Assembly (NCBI GenBank): GCA_961205875.1
Contig: OY540813.1
Coordinates: 27,065,001-27,129,000 of the forward strand
Source of the DNA: Sialis fuliginosa
Taxonomy: Eukaryota > Arthropoda > Insecta > Megaloptera > Sialidae
Reading direction: 5' to 3'
DNA: 64,000 nt
Position 1 is the stretch's first letter. Every line of letters starts with the position of its first letter. The notes beneath the pieces are model-generated. The model was not told the origin of the DNA. It searched no databases and worked only from the letters and a program-made list of their open reading frames with translations. Of this stretch, positions 35,628 to 47,410 are shown piece after piece. The translations under genes and the position numbers were made by a program.

Positions 35628-37602
35628 ATAAAATTATAATACTTATAATATGTATGTCTCATTATATTTTATGAATTATATGTATTATTCATTGAAAATG
35701 TAATAATTGTGTGGATTAAGATTTAAAATTGACTAAAATAAAAAAGCCAATATTAATATCGACTACTCTATGTACTGTTGGTGTTTTTATGTACTTAAGG
35801 TACCTACTAAACGATGAATTTAAATGTTCGAAATGATACATAAAACTGGACTATATTGCAAAGTTTCTGCGATTTATACTTATTATGTTACCGTACAGGA
35901 AACATTTAACCACCAGATATACGGGTATGTAGTGTACGATATATGTATCTATTTATAGTAATTAGAATTTCTCATTTTATAATTATTAAAAATGTTCTTA
36001 TTTAAATAAGAGATGCGAACATATAAAAATCGATTCGGTTTGTAGTTTTTGGTATGTATAAGTATTTTTTATGGTGTTATACTAAGATATTATCAATATA
36101 AAATTTTAAATAGGTTTGTTAATATCTATTGAATACACTAAAACTTACATGTTAACAGCTTTATTTTGAATTTCTATGAAATAATTTTCGGTTTGATTGT
36201 AATGTTAAAGTTTTCAATTAACGCAGTTAGTTTTTAAGCATTACAAGTGAGATAAAAACATTAATATAAATTTTAATTATGTTGCACAAACAAGCACATA
36301 TAAACAATAAAGTATTTTTATCTTTATGTTCGTTATGTATTTGAAAAGGCACATTAAAGAGTTGAATTGTCTCACATGATAAGAACTGACACACATACAT
36401 ATACAATAATATTCATATATGCATACATATATGTATATATGCATGTATGTATGTCTAAAAGATATATGTATTGCCGACAGAGCGCAGTATGTATTTGGTA
36501 TGCAGCGCATGCACTAATCGTTAAAAACAAAATGAAGCACTGAGCGCAAATTGCCATAGTTTCCTTCCTATTTCTCAACCAGCTGAGGTCAGAATTAAAG
36601 AACGCTTTTGTGTGCTGGTACTCTTTTATTGTCATGGATGTGTGATTCCTTTAAACAGCCAACGAAAAAAACATTTTTTAAATGTGCTAACTTTCCCGAC
36701 CGCCTTCAAACAGAAAACCACAAAAGTTTTTTTTCGAAAAAGTTTGTGGTTGTTTGTTTTTCAGGAAATTATCTTACTGGTAAATGTATGTACATTAAAG
36801 AGAAAAGTCTATTGTGTGTTTGTTGAATAAATCTCAAAGTTATACAGTTGATGATATGAAGTAAGTACATATAAGTATTTTTTATTTAAACCGCAAAGAA
36901 TTCATAATGTATACATATATTACATAATAAATATAATGGTTGCAATACCTGACAAAAACTTAATAACATTATTTTGCTATTTTTTATTTTCAAAACCAAG
37001 ATAGCAATATTTAAACCCTTATTTTATAAAATAATTGAATATAAATGTTGTATTTTTATATTTATATTTATATTAATATTGTAAAATGTTATTTATCGTA
37101 TATCTTATATTTGAATTTTATTTAATACTTACTTTTTAACTAATCAATTTTTCGGAATAAAAAGTAGCCTATTAGTACAAGTAAATTAGATATTTTAGAA
37201 GAACAAAATCATAAAGTTTTAATACTTTGTCCACGAACTCTTTGGAATAAAAGCCCGAAAAGTTCCCACCTAATTCGAGAATGGAACATCCCCATTCACG
37301 TGAAAACTGCCGAATTTATTCCAGTTTTTCTTATTTTTCATCCGAACCATTGTTCGGAGAAAAAAATATTACAGGAATTAAAGATTCTATATAAAATTCT
37401 ACGTAAAAAATATCATGAGCATTATTCGATTTATCCCCAGCCTACTCTCGCAATCGTTGCTCAAAGTGAAGAGTAGTTTTGGGAACGCAACGAAAAATCG
37501 ACATAACATGAGTTTTCACCATAAATATTTCCAAAACAGCTAATTTTACGTAAAAAATGATTAAGATAAAAATTATAGAACTTAATTTTCTCTATGAGAT
37601 CC
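35628..37602. other. A+T-rich stretch with a moderately G+C-richer part
   Basis: 36450-36800 is less A+T-rich and unique, with GCGCAGTATG, TGCAGCGCATGC and AACCAGCTGAGG words. It is crossed by four overlapping frames of 72-87 codons on both strands, none resembling a known protein. TTGTTTGTTTTTCAG near 36750-36764 could act as a splice acceptor, but no exon is evident behind it. Candidate untranslated exon or regulatory element only. Confidence 0.3.
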
Positions 37603-37909
37603 ATGTCCCATGTATTAATAAAGGAGTTAAAAAATTTTCAAGCTTGCAAGCACTTTCAATTGAGGTATTAATTCTGTGATAGTATCTATAGATTAGTTTA
37701 TTGTAACACCGTTGGCGGCAATTCTGACTGTAAATGATTTTCATAATATTACCACTGTTTTAATACCGTTGTTGTTTACCTACTACGCGTGTGCGAAACT
37801 TGTCAAACACTTCATGAAACTTCAAGATAATTGTCATATTGGTCTGAAACTTCATTTGAATGTGCTTGTAGTTTGCAAATTTTGTTAGCTCGATTATAAT
37901 ACCGGACAT
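37603..37909 (+). mobile_element. Family G MITE, copy G4
   Basis: The right end, complemented, ATGTCCGGTATTATAATC then GAGCTAACAAAATTTG, is intact; the left, ATGTCCCATGTATTAATAAA, is eroded. The core is in the same orientation as G1. More diverged than G2 and G3, so probably older. Confidence 0.65.
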
Positions 37910-38630
37910 AAGACTATATATATATACAGTTTAGGGTATATACCATCACGCCACTACACGCGGGGAAAAACTTTTATTTTATTGGAAAAAATGATGAAAC
38001 TTTTTATTAAAAAAACCGTGATTTATATGGAAAAGTCACGAAGGATTATTATTTTTAACAAGAACATACATTCAAATGCTAATTTTATAAATAATTTTTA
38101 CTAAAATCTAGAGTATTTTAATAAAATTAAATTACCTGAGAAAATCATGCTAGAAGCAAATTAAATTAATAATATAATTATTTAAATTTTAAATTCCTTA
38201 CAAAATTTCGCAGCATCAAATCGAAAATAATGTAAACAATTTAATTCTGTGAGACAAAACATTTGGACAGGATATAATGGTTGATTTAATTTCAAATAAG
38301 AAATACCTATTTCAAGCTTCATGATTTTGTAATGGTTCACGAAACGTTGATAATTAAAATGCCATTAGAATTAAATCTGTTTTCTTAGCCTGTGGACTCT
38401 AATAGCATCGCTTATCATGTTTACGGAACATGCGTTTGAACAAACTTAAAGTTTATTGTAATTACATTGTCAAATTGTTCCTATTAATGTTTCATCTGAA
38501 AAAAAATTATTTTTCTCGAGAAATTACATATATAGGCATGTAATTATATTTTTATATGCATAATTAATTAATAATAAGCACAAAATTATTCATTTCCAAG
38601 ATTAAGTTGAATAAAAAAAAAATAAATAAA
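37910..38630. other. A+T-rich stretch, nothing assigned
   Basis: No supported feature. Confidence 0.4.
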
Positions 38631-39118
38631 ACGGCCAAGTGCATGATAGGTTTCTGGAGTCATTCTCACTACGAATTATAAGAGTTATTCCAAAATGTTT
38701 AATGAACTATTTTTGCTACAGTGTTTGTTATAATTTTCATTGAAAGTACTAATTAAAAACTACATCCTGAAATTTTCTCAGATTTTTTCTTCTGATAACC
38801 ACAATGAAAAACAAATATATTGTGGTTAAAGGGTTAAAATCAAAAGGTCATATTGTAATATTTTTTGTTGCATTTTAGGAGACCTATTTAAAGACATCCC
38901 ACTCAATGAGATAAGTAAAAAAAATTTGAATATACTTTTCAGCCTATGGGAAGGGGGTCCAAAAAATGTTTTTTTTCAAAAATCTTATCATTTCTGTTTT
39001 TGGGTTATCAATCTACGTCCGTATACTAAATTTCATCTTAGTCGGTATAATATCTATATATAGACGGACGGACGGACAGAGCGAAAGTATAAGGGTTCCT
39101 TTTTCTACGGAACCCTAA
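38631..39118 (+). repeat. Family C repeat, copy C1
   Basis: Begins ACGGCCAAGTGCATGATAGG and ends TCTACGGAACCCTAAAA. The middle has a GACATCCCACTCAATGAG module and a GACGGACGGACGGACAGAGC tract. From memory, repeats with the same pair of ends are widespread in Lepidoptera; a database search would be needed to confirm. Non-coding and non-autonomous. Confidence 0.7.
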
Positions 39119-39400
39119 AACCGCCATACATGTTTTTCCAGTTTGATAGCTTATCCAGTCTTTTATTTCAAAAATAAAGCAATGGGTTTCAAATTATTTT
39201 GGGTAGTTTTTTTTAAACGTGAACCTTTATTTTTTATTACAGAATTGTGTTTTTTCTAACATCAAAATTTTTTGAACTACTTAACGAATAAGTTTGGGAT
39301 ATCCCTTGATTCTCCATGAAAAAGAAACAACTTTTATCGGAAAAATATATTATACCTATGTATAATTTTTATTTTTTTTTAGAACTAAAATTAACTTATT

Positions 39401-40290
39401 TTTTACTTTCTTATACCATGTATATGAAATATACATTAGTATAAGTAAGTATAGTGAAGCCGATTTTTTTCGAACCTCGGATTTTGACGGAATTATCTGT
39501 TTTGACCTTACCTTAATCCATTCTGACTATTTTCGCCATGATGTCTGTGTGTCCGTCTGTCTGTCTGGAAGCGCTGTAACTCAAATACGACAAATCGTAG
39601 AAGGGTGAAATTTTATATTTAAGATTAATTTTTGGCTGGGAAGAAAACGTCCTATTTTTGAAAACGATCTTTCAACCGGATACGGATGTTTACCTACGTC
39701 GATTTTTTAATTTTTCAAATTACTCTGAAACAGTGCGAAATAGAGAAAAATGGTCAAGTTAAAAAATGTAGGTAATATCTATATCTATAATTTATGTTCT
39801 ATTCATTTTTTTGTAAAAACGAATTTTTGAAAAAAAAAAAGAATTATTATTCAAATGGTTCATAACAGAGCAGAAATATCTGCCATGAGTGTCATGGGAC
39901 TTTCTTATACGTATTACTGAGAGTGAACTGTGTAGGTGAATCTAAATAATTACATAAAAAAAGTCTTTCTGGCTAAATCATAAATGTTGGAAAAAAATTT
40001 ATGGGGAATAAATTATAGATAATAACATACTCGACATTTTTTATCTTAAACATTTTTTTCTTATTTCAAAAATAATTCAAAAATCCAAAAATTTATAAGA
40101 GTAAACATCCGTTTTCAGTTATTACATTAAAAAAAATCACTTGTTATATAAATATAAAATTATTCATTTTGTTCTTTCTTGTTAGTTTGTTAGAAATGTT
40201 TTAATAAACAAAGAATCACGTATACAATTCACTGTTAGGTTAGGTTATGTTAGGTATAAGAAAGTCCCGTGGTTCCCAAGGTAGATATTT
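39401..40290 (+). repeat. Family A repeat, copy A3 (longest)
   Basis: Begins TTTTACTTTCTTATACC and ends GTATAAGAAAGTCCCGTGG then TTCCCAAGGTAGATATTT. It contains TTTTGACGGAATTATC, CGCCATGATGTCTGTGTGTC, a CCGTCTGTCTGTCTGG tract and CTTTCAACCGGATACGGATG. A second end-like module (ATCTGCCATGAGTGTCATGG) lies inside at about 39879, so the element is a composite of two related ends. No coding capacity. Confidence 0.75.
40235..40254 (+). repeat. Short TTAGG telomere-like array in A3
   Basis: TTAGGTTAGGTTATGTTAGG, four units with one changed, just inside the A3 end. TTAGG is the usual telomere unit of insects. Confidence 0.7.
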
Positions 40291-41425
40291 TTATATTAGA
40301 AACGTGGGATATCGAATTATTTTATTTATTTTAAACTGAAAAATTTCGTTAAATTTGATCTCATGTTGAAAAGGTAGGTTTAATGTATATTAAATGTATG
40401 TTTATAATAATTTACATTAATATTAACATTATATATACCTACTCGTACAATCATAATAATAAAATTTTACATTTATAATAAATACTTAATTTGTAATGCG
40501 ATGTAATATATCTAGCTCGTTTTAATCAATTCAGACAATGAATATATTAAAACATAATTAGAATATCCGGTTTGTATCCATTCATTGGCGAACTTTTTTC
40601 TGAAAGAAATAACTTCTCTTTAATGTAACTTTAAATAAATCATTTATGGTATGTTGTTATCTTAATATTATATACATATCTTTTTAAAGTAGCTGCGGTC
40701 AAAGCTGCTAATATTCTAATTTGTACATATATTTACATAAGTTTAATAGTGGTCATTTATAAAACTAACAATATGTTTGAAATTACTGATGTTTATCTAA
40801 TAGGGAATTACTATAGGTATAATATGTTGTTATTTTACTTTGATCTCAGATATATTTCTATATCTAATTTTAATCGATATATTGTAATTGGTATATTGAA
40901 TTTGAATAAATTATTTAATATTTTTAGTACAACTTTTATTAATGTCCTTTATATATTTAATAAATTACTTCGGCCAACACAAGATTTTTTTGTATATTAT
41001 TATAGAGAAACGAATATCTAGAAAACGGTTTATTATACCGAAAAAGAAGGTTTAAACAGTAATAGCATTTTCTCTATTACTTCTCGTTTAAAAAATAATC
41101 AGAAAATCTTAAAAAATTGATTGACATGAGGAAACATTTGTTTCTGGTTTAGTGGTTATCTTCAAACATAAGTGCACATGCCAAGTATACAAGAACTTTA
41201 AATTAAAATTTGCGTGTATGTAGAGAGTTTACAGATCAACAAATTAAATAATAGTCGTACTTGATTCACGGACTCTTAGTTTCTTTGAAATATATAACTA
41301 TTCTTTATTATACAGTGGATTTCATATATAAATAAAAATATAAAACTGATATTAATATAATAATATTAATAATACCCCTGTGGACCAAGATCAAAAAGGC
41401 ACCATCGTCACAAAATAGAATATGT
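40291..41425. other. A+T-rich stretch, nothing assigned
   Basis: A 90-codon plus-strand frame at 40749-41021 encodes an Asn/Ile/Tyr/Phe-rich chain that follows base composition; no domain or signal is seen. Confidence 0.4.
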
Positions 41426-41728
41426 ATAAAAACGTTAGTGCATATGTATGTCACGTCATCATATCTAAACCACTGGACGTATCGAAACCATATTCACACC
41501 ATATGTTCGTTTGGTTCTCCGATAAGTGTATCTTTTTTGGACTAGATAGGTGGCACTGGGTGTAAAATATTTTGATAAATTGTATTTATGGTTCGATTTG
41601 GCTCATATTCAGAATATATTTTTACAAAAATGGACCCGGTAGGTGGCGCCGGAGTCGAGATATGTACGAAAATGTGTATTTTTAAACAAATTATTTTTGG
41701 GCAGAACAACGTTTGCCGAGTCAGCTAG
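41426..41728 (+). mobile_element. Family D repeat, Helitron-like, copy D2
   Basis: Begins AAAACGTTAGTGCATATG, contains CACTGGACGTATCGAAACC and AGGTGGCGCCGGAGTCGAG, and ends CAACGTTTGCCGAGTCAGCTAG followed by T. A single module, unlike D1. The CTAG end fits a Helitron, but a clean hairpin before it is not obvious, so another CTAGT-ended repeat class remains possible. Confidence 0.5.
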
Positions 41729-41879
41729 TATGTAATATAAGATCAAAAGTTTTTGTCTCATTGTCAGTATCAAAACCACCCATTTTAATAAATTTTAATT
41801 AATTAATTTTATAATTAAAGTATCTACGTAGACATAAAGCAAAACAAACAAAAGAGGGGATGATTTTTTGTAATTCTTA

Positions 41880-42060
41880 TCAATGTATGCGCACAATGCA
41901 AAACAGCAGCCATCCTGGTTGGCTTTGGAAACCGCTAGACAAAAGCAAAAAGAATTAATTGTGTATGAAAATTCTGATAGCGAACGTGGTGTGCATAGCA
42001 CGTGGTCCCTACGACACGTGCCAGACTTGTGTGTGTGTGTGTGTGTGTCAGCGCGAGATA
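41880..42060 (+). promoter_or_regulatory. G+C-richer patch with paired CACGTG E-boxes and GT tract
   Basis: Two palindromic E-boxes CACGTG (41999-42004, 42015-42020) lie 10 nt apart, directly before a (TG)n run of about 20 nt (42029-42048). A 65-codon plus-strand frame (41883-42080) covers the patch; its first part, KQQPSWLALETARQKQKEL, is not dominated by base composition, but the frame then runs into the microsatellite. It could be a regulatory region or the beginning of an alternative first exon for the exon-like signal at 42267. Confidence 0.3.
42029..42048. repeat. (TG)n microsatellite
   Basis: About ten TG units. Frames crossing it encode Cys-Val runs, which are not evidence of a gene. 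Confidence 0.85.
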
Positions 42061-42239
42061 TGTTTACAAATCATTGTTAAAATGTTTAACATGATAGATA
42101 TTTTTAACGTGTTCTATGTATTTATTTTTTTTCCAAGTTTTGAGATGTATTAACTAAATATAAAATTAAATATATATAATATTATTTTGTACTGAAATTA
42201 TAATGTAATAATTATTATGCTCGTGTATATGTTTTATAT

Positions 42240-42306
42240 TTATATATATTTTTATTTTGTTTACAGGTAAGCTGTGTTTGTAATATTTTCGAAGAAAAAT
42301 GTAAGT
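42240..42306 (+). promoter_or_regulatory. Recursive-splice-like site and possible 34-nt exon
   Basis: A pyrimidine-rich run TTTTTATTTTGTTTACAG ends at 42266 and is followed at once by GTAAGC, the joined acceptor-donor (AG|GTAAG) that marks ratchet points in long insect introns. A second, consensus donor AAAT|GTAAGT starts at 42301, so a 34-nt exon (42267-42300) is an alternative or complementary reading, as known for recursive-splice exons. If real, the whole neighbourhood is a long plus-strand intron. AGGTAAG also occurs at 33311 in the foldback, so chance is not excluded. Confidence 0.35.
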
Positions 42307-42309
42307 TTC

Positions 42310-43850
42310 CTTATTATTTTTTCAATTTGTCGGATTACTACATGCAAAACAAATTAGTGCTTTTAAATTAAGTACAACATCTTTTAGGATTTTTCCGCTG
42401 GTCATATCAACTATGTCATTTAATTTCACCTTAATATTGAAATCTATATTTCTTGGTTTTTAATAAATTTGAAATAACGCTTTTCATGCAGAAAAATTAC
42501 ATTGAATCAATATTGTCAACGTCGATTTGGATTTTCACATTTTTTTAATGTAAACAAAGTTTAAAAGAAAAGAATACTGATTTAAATAAATGTCAATTTT
42601 TCATCAAATAAGCTGGGGAGGGCCCCCATACCGAAATACATTCTCTGAATTAAACACTTTGTGTTAAGTAATAAGTATCTTCTAAATATAATATAACAAA
42701 TCTTCGCTACGTTTAGTTTTGATGAATGTTATCAGGTACTGAATAATTCATCATAAAATCACCTTGCAATTGTCGAGAAATTCGTTTTACGCTTTATTAC
42801 AAGATACCAAAGAGGAATGATAAAGAGAGAGAAAGAGAGATGAAGCTTGGATGATAGCCAGTTGTTATTTGTTATGTGTATCAGATATCCCATCCTGTGC
42901 CAATTTATGGCAATTTCATTTATAACGTGGAACAATCCATCAATTCTAATAAAAATATTGTGAAATACACCGAATGCATTTGCGTTTCGAAATGCATTTA
43001 TGTGATATGGAATTAATATTCGATGTATTATTAATATACGATTTGTCCAAACGCTTCTAAATGATTTGAAAAATTAATGATTTGAGGTGTGAAAATGCTG
43101 TGTAATATTGATCTCCTTTTGATTCATTTAACGCCATTTATATATTTTTTATTTTTAAATTGCTTCCAACTAAACTTTCATGTTTAGTATTATAAATAGT
43201 TTACTCGCAAGCAAAATCTTTATATAGGGTACCGACAGTTACACTGGAAATACTTGTAGAAAGATATTAGTTTGCTATTGCTTACACAAAAATTCTTGGT
43301 TGTATCTACCAAGTAAAACCAGTCAATAAAAATATCAGGAATGGAAATATAATAATTTTATTGAAGTACTTTACACCAGTACATACGTAAAGCTTGTGAA
43401 ACACATATTTTGATGTACTACATTATGTTTGTTATTAAATACGTTAAATCTGTGTAAACGTTTGTTAATAAATTACATTTTAGATAGGCACATTATAATT
43501 AATTTAGTTGAACACTGGGGATATTTATATATTTTAATGAATTTATTCTTCAATTTGTTTATGCTAAATTCTGTACTGTAATACCTCGGTTTAAATTGAA
43601 ACTTTGTTTGTTTCTTCTGCTCCAATATATCCGGAAGCCATTATTATAATAAGCTAAGCTCGAATGTATTTTTAAATGTCGTTTATATTTGTTTTTTCGT
43701 TTCCTATGTTTTTAAAAGAACAATTTCAATTTCATTTTATCGCTAAATAAATACTTTCAATTTTACTATCGGTTTAATACTATTTTTATTTATAATTATT
43801 AACATTTTTAAAAGATAATTAATTCATTGTTTTTTTTCTTAATACTTATT
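42310..43850. other. A+T-rich stretch, nothing assigned
   Basis: No frames or repeat ends supported. A GAGAGAGAAAGAGAGA purine run lies at about 42825-42840. Confidence 0.4.
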
Positions 43851-43859
43851 TAGACCGCT

Positions 43860-44185
43860 ATTTAGCTAAAATCAGAAATTCTGAAGAATATTGCAATTGA
43901 ACCATGGTTAACTCCTGTCGCGGACAACCAAAATCGGAGCAAACTTAGGGTATTATTCTACACTACTTTTGTAACATATCCTGTAAGTATTAAAACTGTA
44001 CGCAAAAATAATCCGTTTTAGCCTCCACAGCCTGGACTAGAGGGCGAATTTACATATCCTTTTCTTAAATGTAAGAGAACTAGAAATGTTAAGTGCTATC
44101 CAGAACTAACCTTTTCCTTTTTTAAAACTTGCGCTACTAACTTCACACAGGAATGCCAGGTAAACTAACTTGTATTTTCTATAAT
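43860..44185. other. G+C-richer unique island with splice-like words
   Basis: A unique patch less A+T-rich than its setting (ACTCCTGTCGCGGACAACC, GCCTGGACTAGAGGGCG). TACTAAC followed by TTCACACAG (about 44135-44151) looks like a branch point and acceptor, though the distance between them is shorter than usual, and CCAG|GTAAAC follows within 10 nt. No open frame. Candidate untranslated exon at best. Confidence 0.2.
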
Positions 44186-45573
44186 TTACTACACGTAGTC
44201 CATTCTAAATTCCACACATGTATTTAATGTCGAATATGTTACGAATTCGTAGTATTCGATTAAATCAATGTAGATAATAATGTATTTGACTGACATAGCA
44301 TCAAGAAGTCATTCAAATTCCGGATTCCGAATGGTGTTGTTTGTATGCTTGTAAATTATCCCCTAGTATTTATAAAATTACATAGATTGATTTATATCAA
44401 TTCTGATATTGTAGTTTGTTGTAATGCATTGTTAATAGAGACAATCACGAACACATGTTTCAATTAAATGGCGGCATTTCAGCCACTAATTAGTTCGGCC
44501 TAAGTCCAGTCAGCTTATACACCAGGGTTGTACAAAATATGGTTTGTACATTTTGTAGAATTATACGATATAAAAATATTTTTTGTTTATTAATATAAAA
44601 ATTTGTAAAAGATTATTTAATTATACTTGCTATTAGCTTAAATATCCCCGCAGTTTCACCTGCGTGTGTTTCAAAATCGATGAATGTCTATACGACTAGC
44701 TCCTCTAAAAACGTAAGTTGCTACATTCTTAAACTAAGTTTTATTTTTATGTATCTTTCTTATAAAATACCCGTTTTGTATTTTCTTTAATACGAGCAAT
44801 GAGCATACTGTATTCAATTATTATATAACCTAAATAGATAGTAGAGTCTTAGGCTTCCGTAAAATGGAAGTCCCATAGAAATCTATTTACTAATTTTCGT
44901 ACCATGATATATGTAAATTCAGTTTTTATTTTTTATTTAATACTTATAGTCATTTGGTCATTTTGTTCAGAGAACAATCTGTTAGAGGGCAGACATGAGG
45001 ATTTATAACGAAATGGAACTTTCAAATGTATTTAAGAATTGATAATTTTATTGCTGTTAATTTGTTGAAACATTTTACGCTATTAAATTAGTTTTTTTTA
45101 AAGAGCCAGTGTAAGAAAATCGACAAAAATGTATAACTGACATCGACTCTTAAAGAATTATAATCATTTATGTAAGAATCGTTATTAATGTCATTACATT
45201 TTACATCCGTGTTTTGATAAAAGAATTCGTATGCAGTTATTTGCATTGTCACGAGCAGACAAAATACATAGTACATCCCTATGCACATTACACATACGCT
45301 GTATCCTTGTATGTGTCATTGGTATGCCTGGAACTATAATAGACGTAATAATGTATCAGTTACTATGATACGCCATTGTTGAAGATTGCCTGCATATGCA
45401 TCAAATGTTATTGTTAATATTATATTAATTTTCCTGTAAGCGAGCACTGGACAAGGCAGACTTGCAGGAGGTATTTTGAATAAAGGACATCCGTTTATTG
45501 GAAAAGTCATCGTATTGTTATTTCGTTATGAATACAATGCATGGTCAATATTCAAAATTATATTTTAAACATT
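44186..45573. other. A+T-rich stretch with a decayed repeat end
   Basis: At 44642-44670, TATCCCCGCAGTTTCACCTG then CGTGTG recalls the complement of a GCGAAGCCGCGGG repeat tail (RTE/Helitron-like), in reverse orientation. Otherwise nothing supported. Confidence 0.3.
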
Positions 45574-45581
45574 CTTTTTAG

Positions 45582-45903
45582 CAGGGTTTCGAACCGTTAT
45601 TTTTTTCGTTTCGGTTTTCTTTCCGATTCGAGTAAAAAAATATATTTCGGTTTTCGTTCCGAAAAAAAATAACGATTTTTTCGGTTTTTGGTTCAGTTCC
45701 GAGTGATTAATTAAAAAAAAAATTATTCGTATTAAACTTTTTTTTTCTACCATAATTTAGAACTTTTTATGGTACTTGTATGATAGTCCGAACGACAATT
45801 GATGTGGAAAATAAAATCATATTATTATGTCGGTTTTGTTCTGGTTTTCGTTCCGGTGAAACAGTTTTTTCGGGTTTCGGTTCAGTTCTGGTTAAAAGCC
45901 CTG
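45582..45903. mobile_element. hAT-like MITE, 322 bp, exact 8-bp duplication
   Basis: Ends CAGGGTTTCGAACC and, complemented, CAGGGCTTTTAACC are flanked by an exact 8-bp duplication CTTTTTAG (45574-45581, 45904-45911). TTTTCGTTCCG and TTTCGGTTTTCG words repeat inside both subterminal regions, as expected for transposase-binding sites. The 62-codon minus-strand frame is non-coding sequence. Its right duplication overlaps the TTTTAGGGTTCCG start of family C copy C2, so it inserted exactly at the edge of that repeat. Confidence 0.85.
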
Positions 45904-45905
45904 CT

Positions 45906-46613
45906 TTTTAGGGTTCCGTAGAAAACTAGGAACCCTTATAGTTTCACTTTGTCTGTCTGTATAAATTTTATAACGATTAAGATGAAATTGGGTATATTAA
46001 TCCATTGAATAGGATTTTAGATAGTCTCATAAAATGAAACAGAAAATGTTATATGACCTTTTGATTTTAACCCTTCAGTCACGATATATTTGCTTTTAAA
46101 TGTCGTTATCAGAGCGCCCCCCCCCTCTAATTTCTAAACTATTGATTCAAAAAATCTGAAAAAATCAGAACGTAGATTTTAATTAGTACCTACTTTCACT
46201 GAAAATTATAACGAACATTGTCAACATTTTTTTGGACACCCCTCCCATAGACTGAAAAGTGTACTCACATTTTTTTTCACTTACCCCATTGAGTGGGATG
46301 TCTTTATAAAAAGGTTTCCTAAAATGCAACAAATAATGTTTTATGACTTTTTTATTTTAACCTTTCAGTCACAATATATTTGCTTTTCAATGTCGTTGTC
46401 AGAGTGTCTACCTCCTCAATCTTATTTTTTCTAAACTGTCAATTGAAAAAATCTTTAAAAAAAATCAGAATGTAGCTTTTAATTAGTACTTTGACTGAAA
46501 ATTATAACGAACACTTTAACAAAAATAGTTTATGAAAATTTGTGAAATGTCTTTTTTTATAAATCGTAGTGGAATGACTACGGAACCCTATCACACGCAC
46601 TTGGCCGTTTTAT
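45906..46613 (-). repeat. Family C repeat, copy C2
   Basis: Starts TTTTAGGGTTCCGTAGAAA, ends CACGCACTTGGCCGTTTTAT. Longer than C1 because the module with CTTTTGATTTTAACCCTTCA, the ATATATTTGCTTTTAAATG word and CAGAACGTAG is present twice in tandem (about 46035-46215 and 46325-46490). Tract GTCTGTCTGTAT near the start. Non-coding. Confidence 0.7.
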
Positions 46614-47319
46614 TTATTTATTTTTTTGAATGAAATGCTCTTTTATTTTTATTGTAAGATTTCTCGGCGTTTTTATACTCAATACTAATAAATATATATA
46701 AATTATTTTTTTGCCACTATACGTCTTGTTTTAGGCATTAGAATTAGTATAGGCTAATGATTAGATATTGATATACGACAGGCCGAATTGAAAAAAATTA
46801 TTAGTGGTATTTTTTTTTAATAAAACGTATAAGGTTTTAATTTCGAAATAAATACTGGTGAATCAGTGAGTTTCTAGTAATTAAAAAGTACACCCAACTC
46901 TTTTTTTTACACATTATACATTCTAACAAGAACGATGTAAAAAAAAATTATAGTAAAATCGAGGATTTTATATATATATTTTTTAAATTCATGTAAGAAA
47001 AAAAAATCGTGTATTAAGTGTATTTGTCTTTGTGGGCCGTATTATTTCAAAATCGTGTAAAAAAGACCGTGTGAAAAAAAGTTGGTTTGTAAGCGCTATT
47101 TACACGAACTTTTCATCCAGTTTTACTACATCGGATACAGTAAAACCGGAATAACAGCGCTGTGTAAACGTACTCATTTAAAACTTATATATTTTTGTGT
47201 TATACCTAAAGTTAGTGTTTATTTTTTTTCGATATTTCTGATCTCTAAGAAGAAAAATTTCAATTTAAATTATTCGAGTAAAAAATATTTTATGACAATA
47301 AATTTAATTTAGAAATATA
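46614..47319. other. A+T-rich stretch, possible small TIR element
   Basis: CCAACTCTTTTTTTTACAC near 46893 and, complemented, CCAACTTTTTTTCACACGG ending near 47086 form an imperfect inverted pair around about 200 bp that contains AAATCGTGTAAAAAAGACCG. The inner words recall the element at 9951-10434. Weak. A 76-codon frame at 47082-47312 has no family resemblance. Confidence 0.25.
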
Positions 47320-47410
47320 TGCATTTATAATTATAATAATATTTATTTATTTTGCCCAGATGAGCTTAGGCTCATTACTCGGGCTATCAAAAAATACATA
47401 CAGCATATAA
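47320..47410 (-). mobile_element. Possible LINE 3' tail
   Basis: Complemented, the stretch reads GATAGCCCGAGTAATGAGCC, AAGCTCATCTGGGC, then AAATAAATAAATATTATT. This is a hairpin-like end with an A+T tail like that of non-LTR retrotransposons. No reverse-transcriptase block could be recognised upstream, so the assignment is a guess. Confidence 0.2.

Noticed and set aside
36277-36830. Four overlapping frames of 72-87 codons on both strands
   Set aside because: They overlap on both strands and in several phases, have no recognised domains, and parts follow TATG/CATA microsatellite-like words.
40749-41021. 90-codon Asn/Ile/Tyr/Phe-rich frame
   Set aside because: Composition is what random A+T-rich DNA gives; no signal or domain.
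41883-42153. Overlapping frames with Cys-Val runs
   Set aside because: The Cys-Val runs are a (TG)n microsatellite read in frame; only the first 50 codons are not low-complexity, and they match no family.
47088-47175. AGCGCTATTTACACGAAC and AGCGCTGTGTAAACGTAC as transposon ends
   Set aside because: They are direct, not inverted, and no duplication or boundary could be set.
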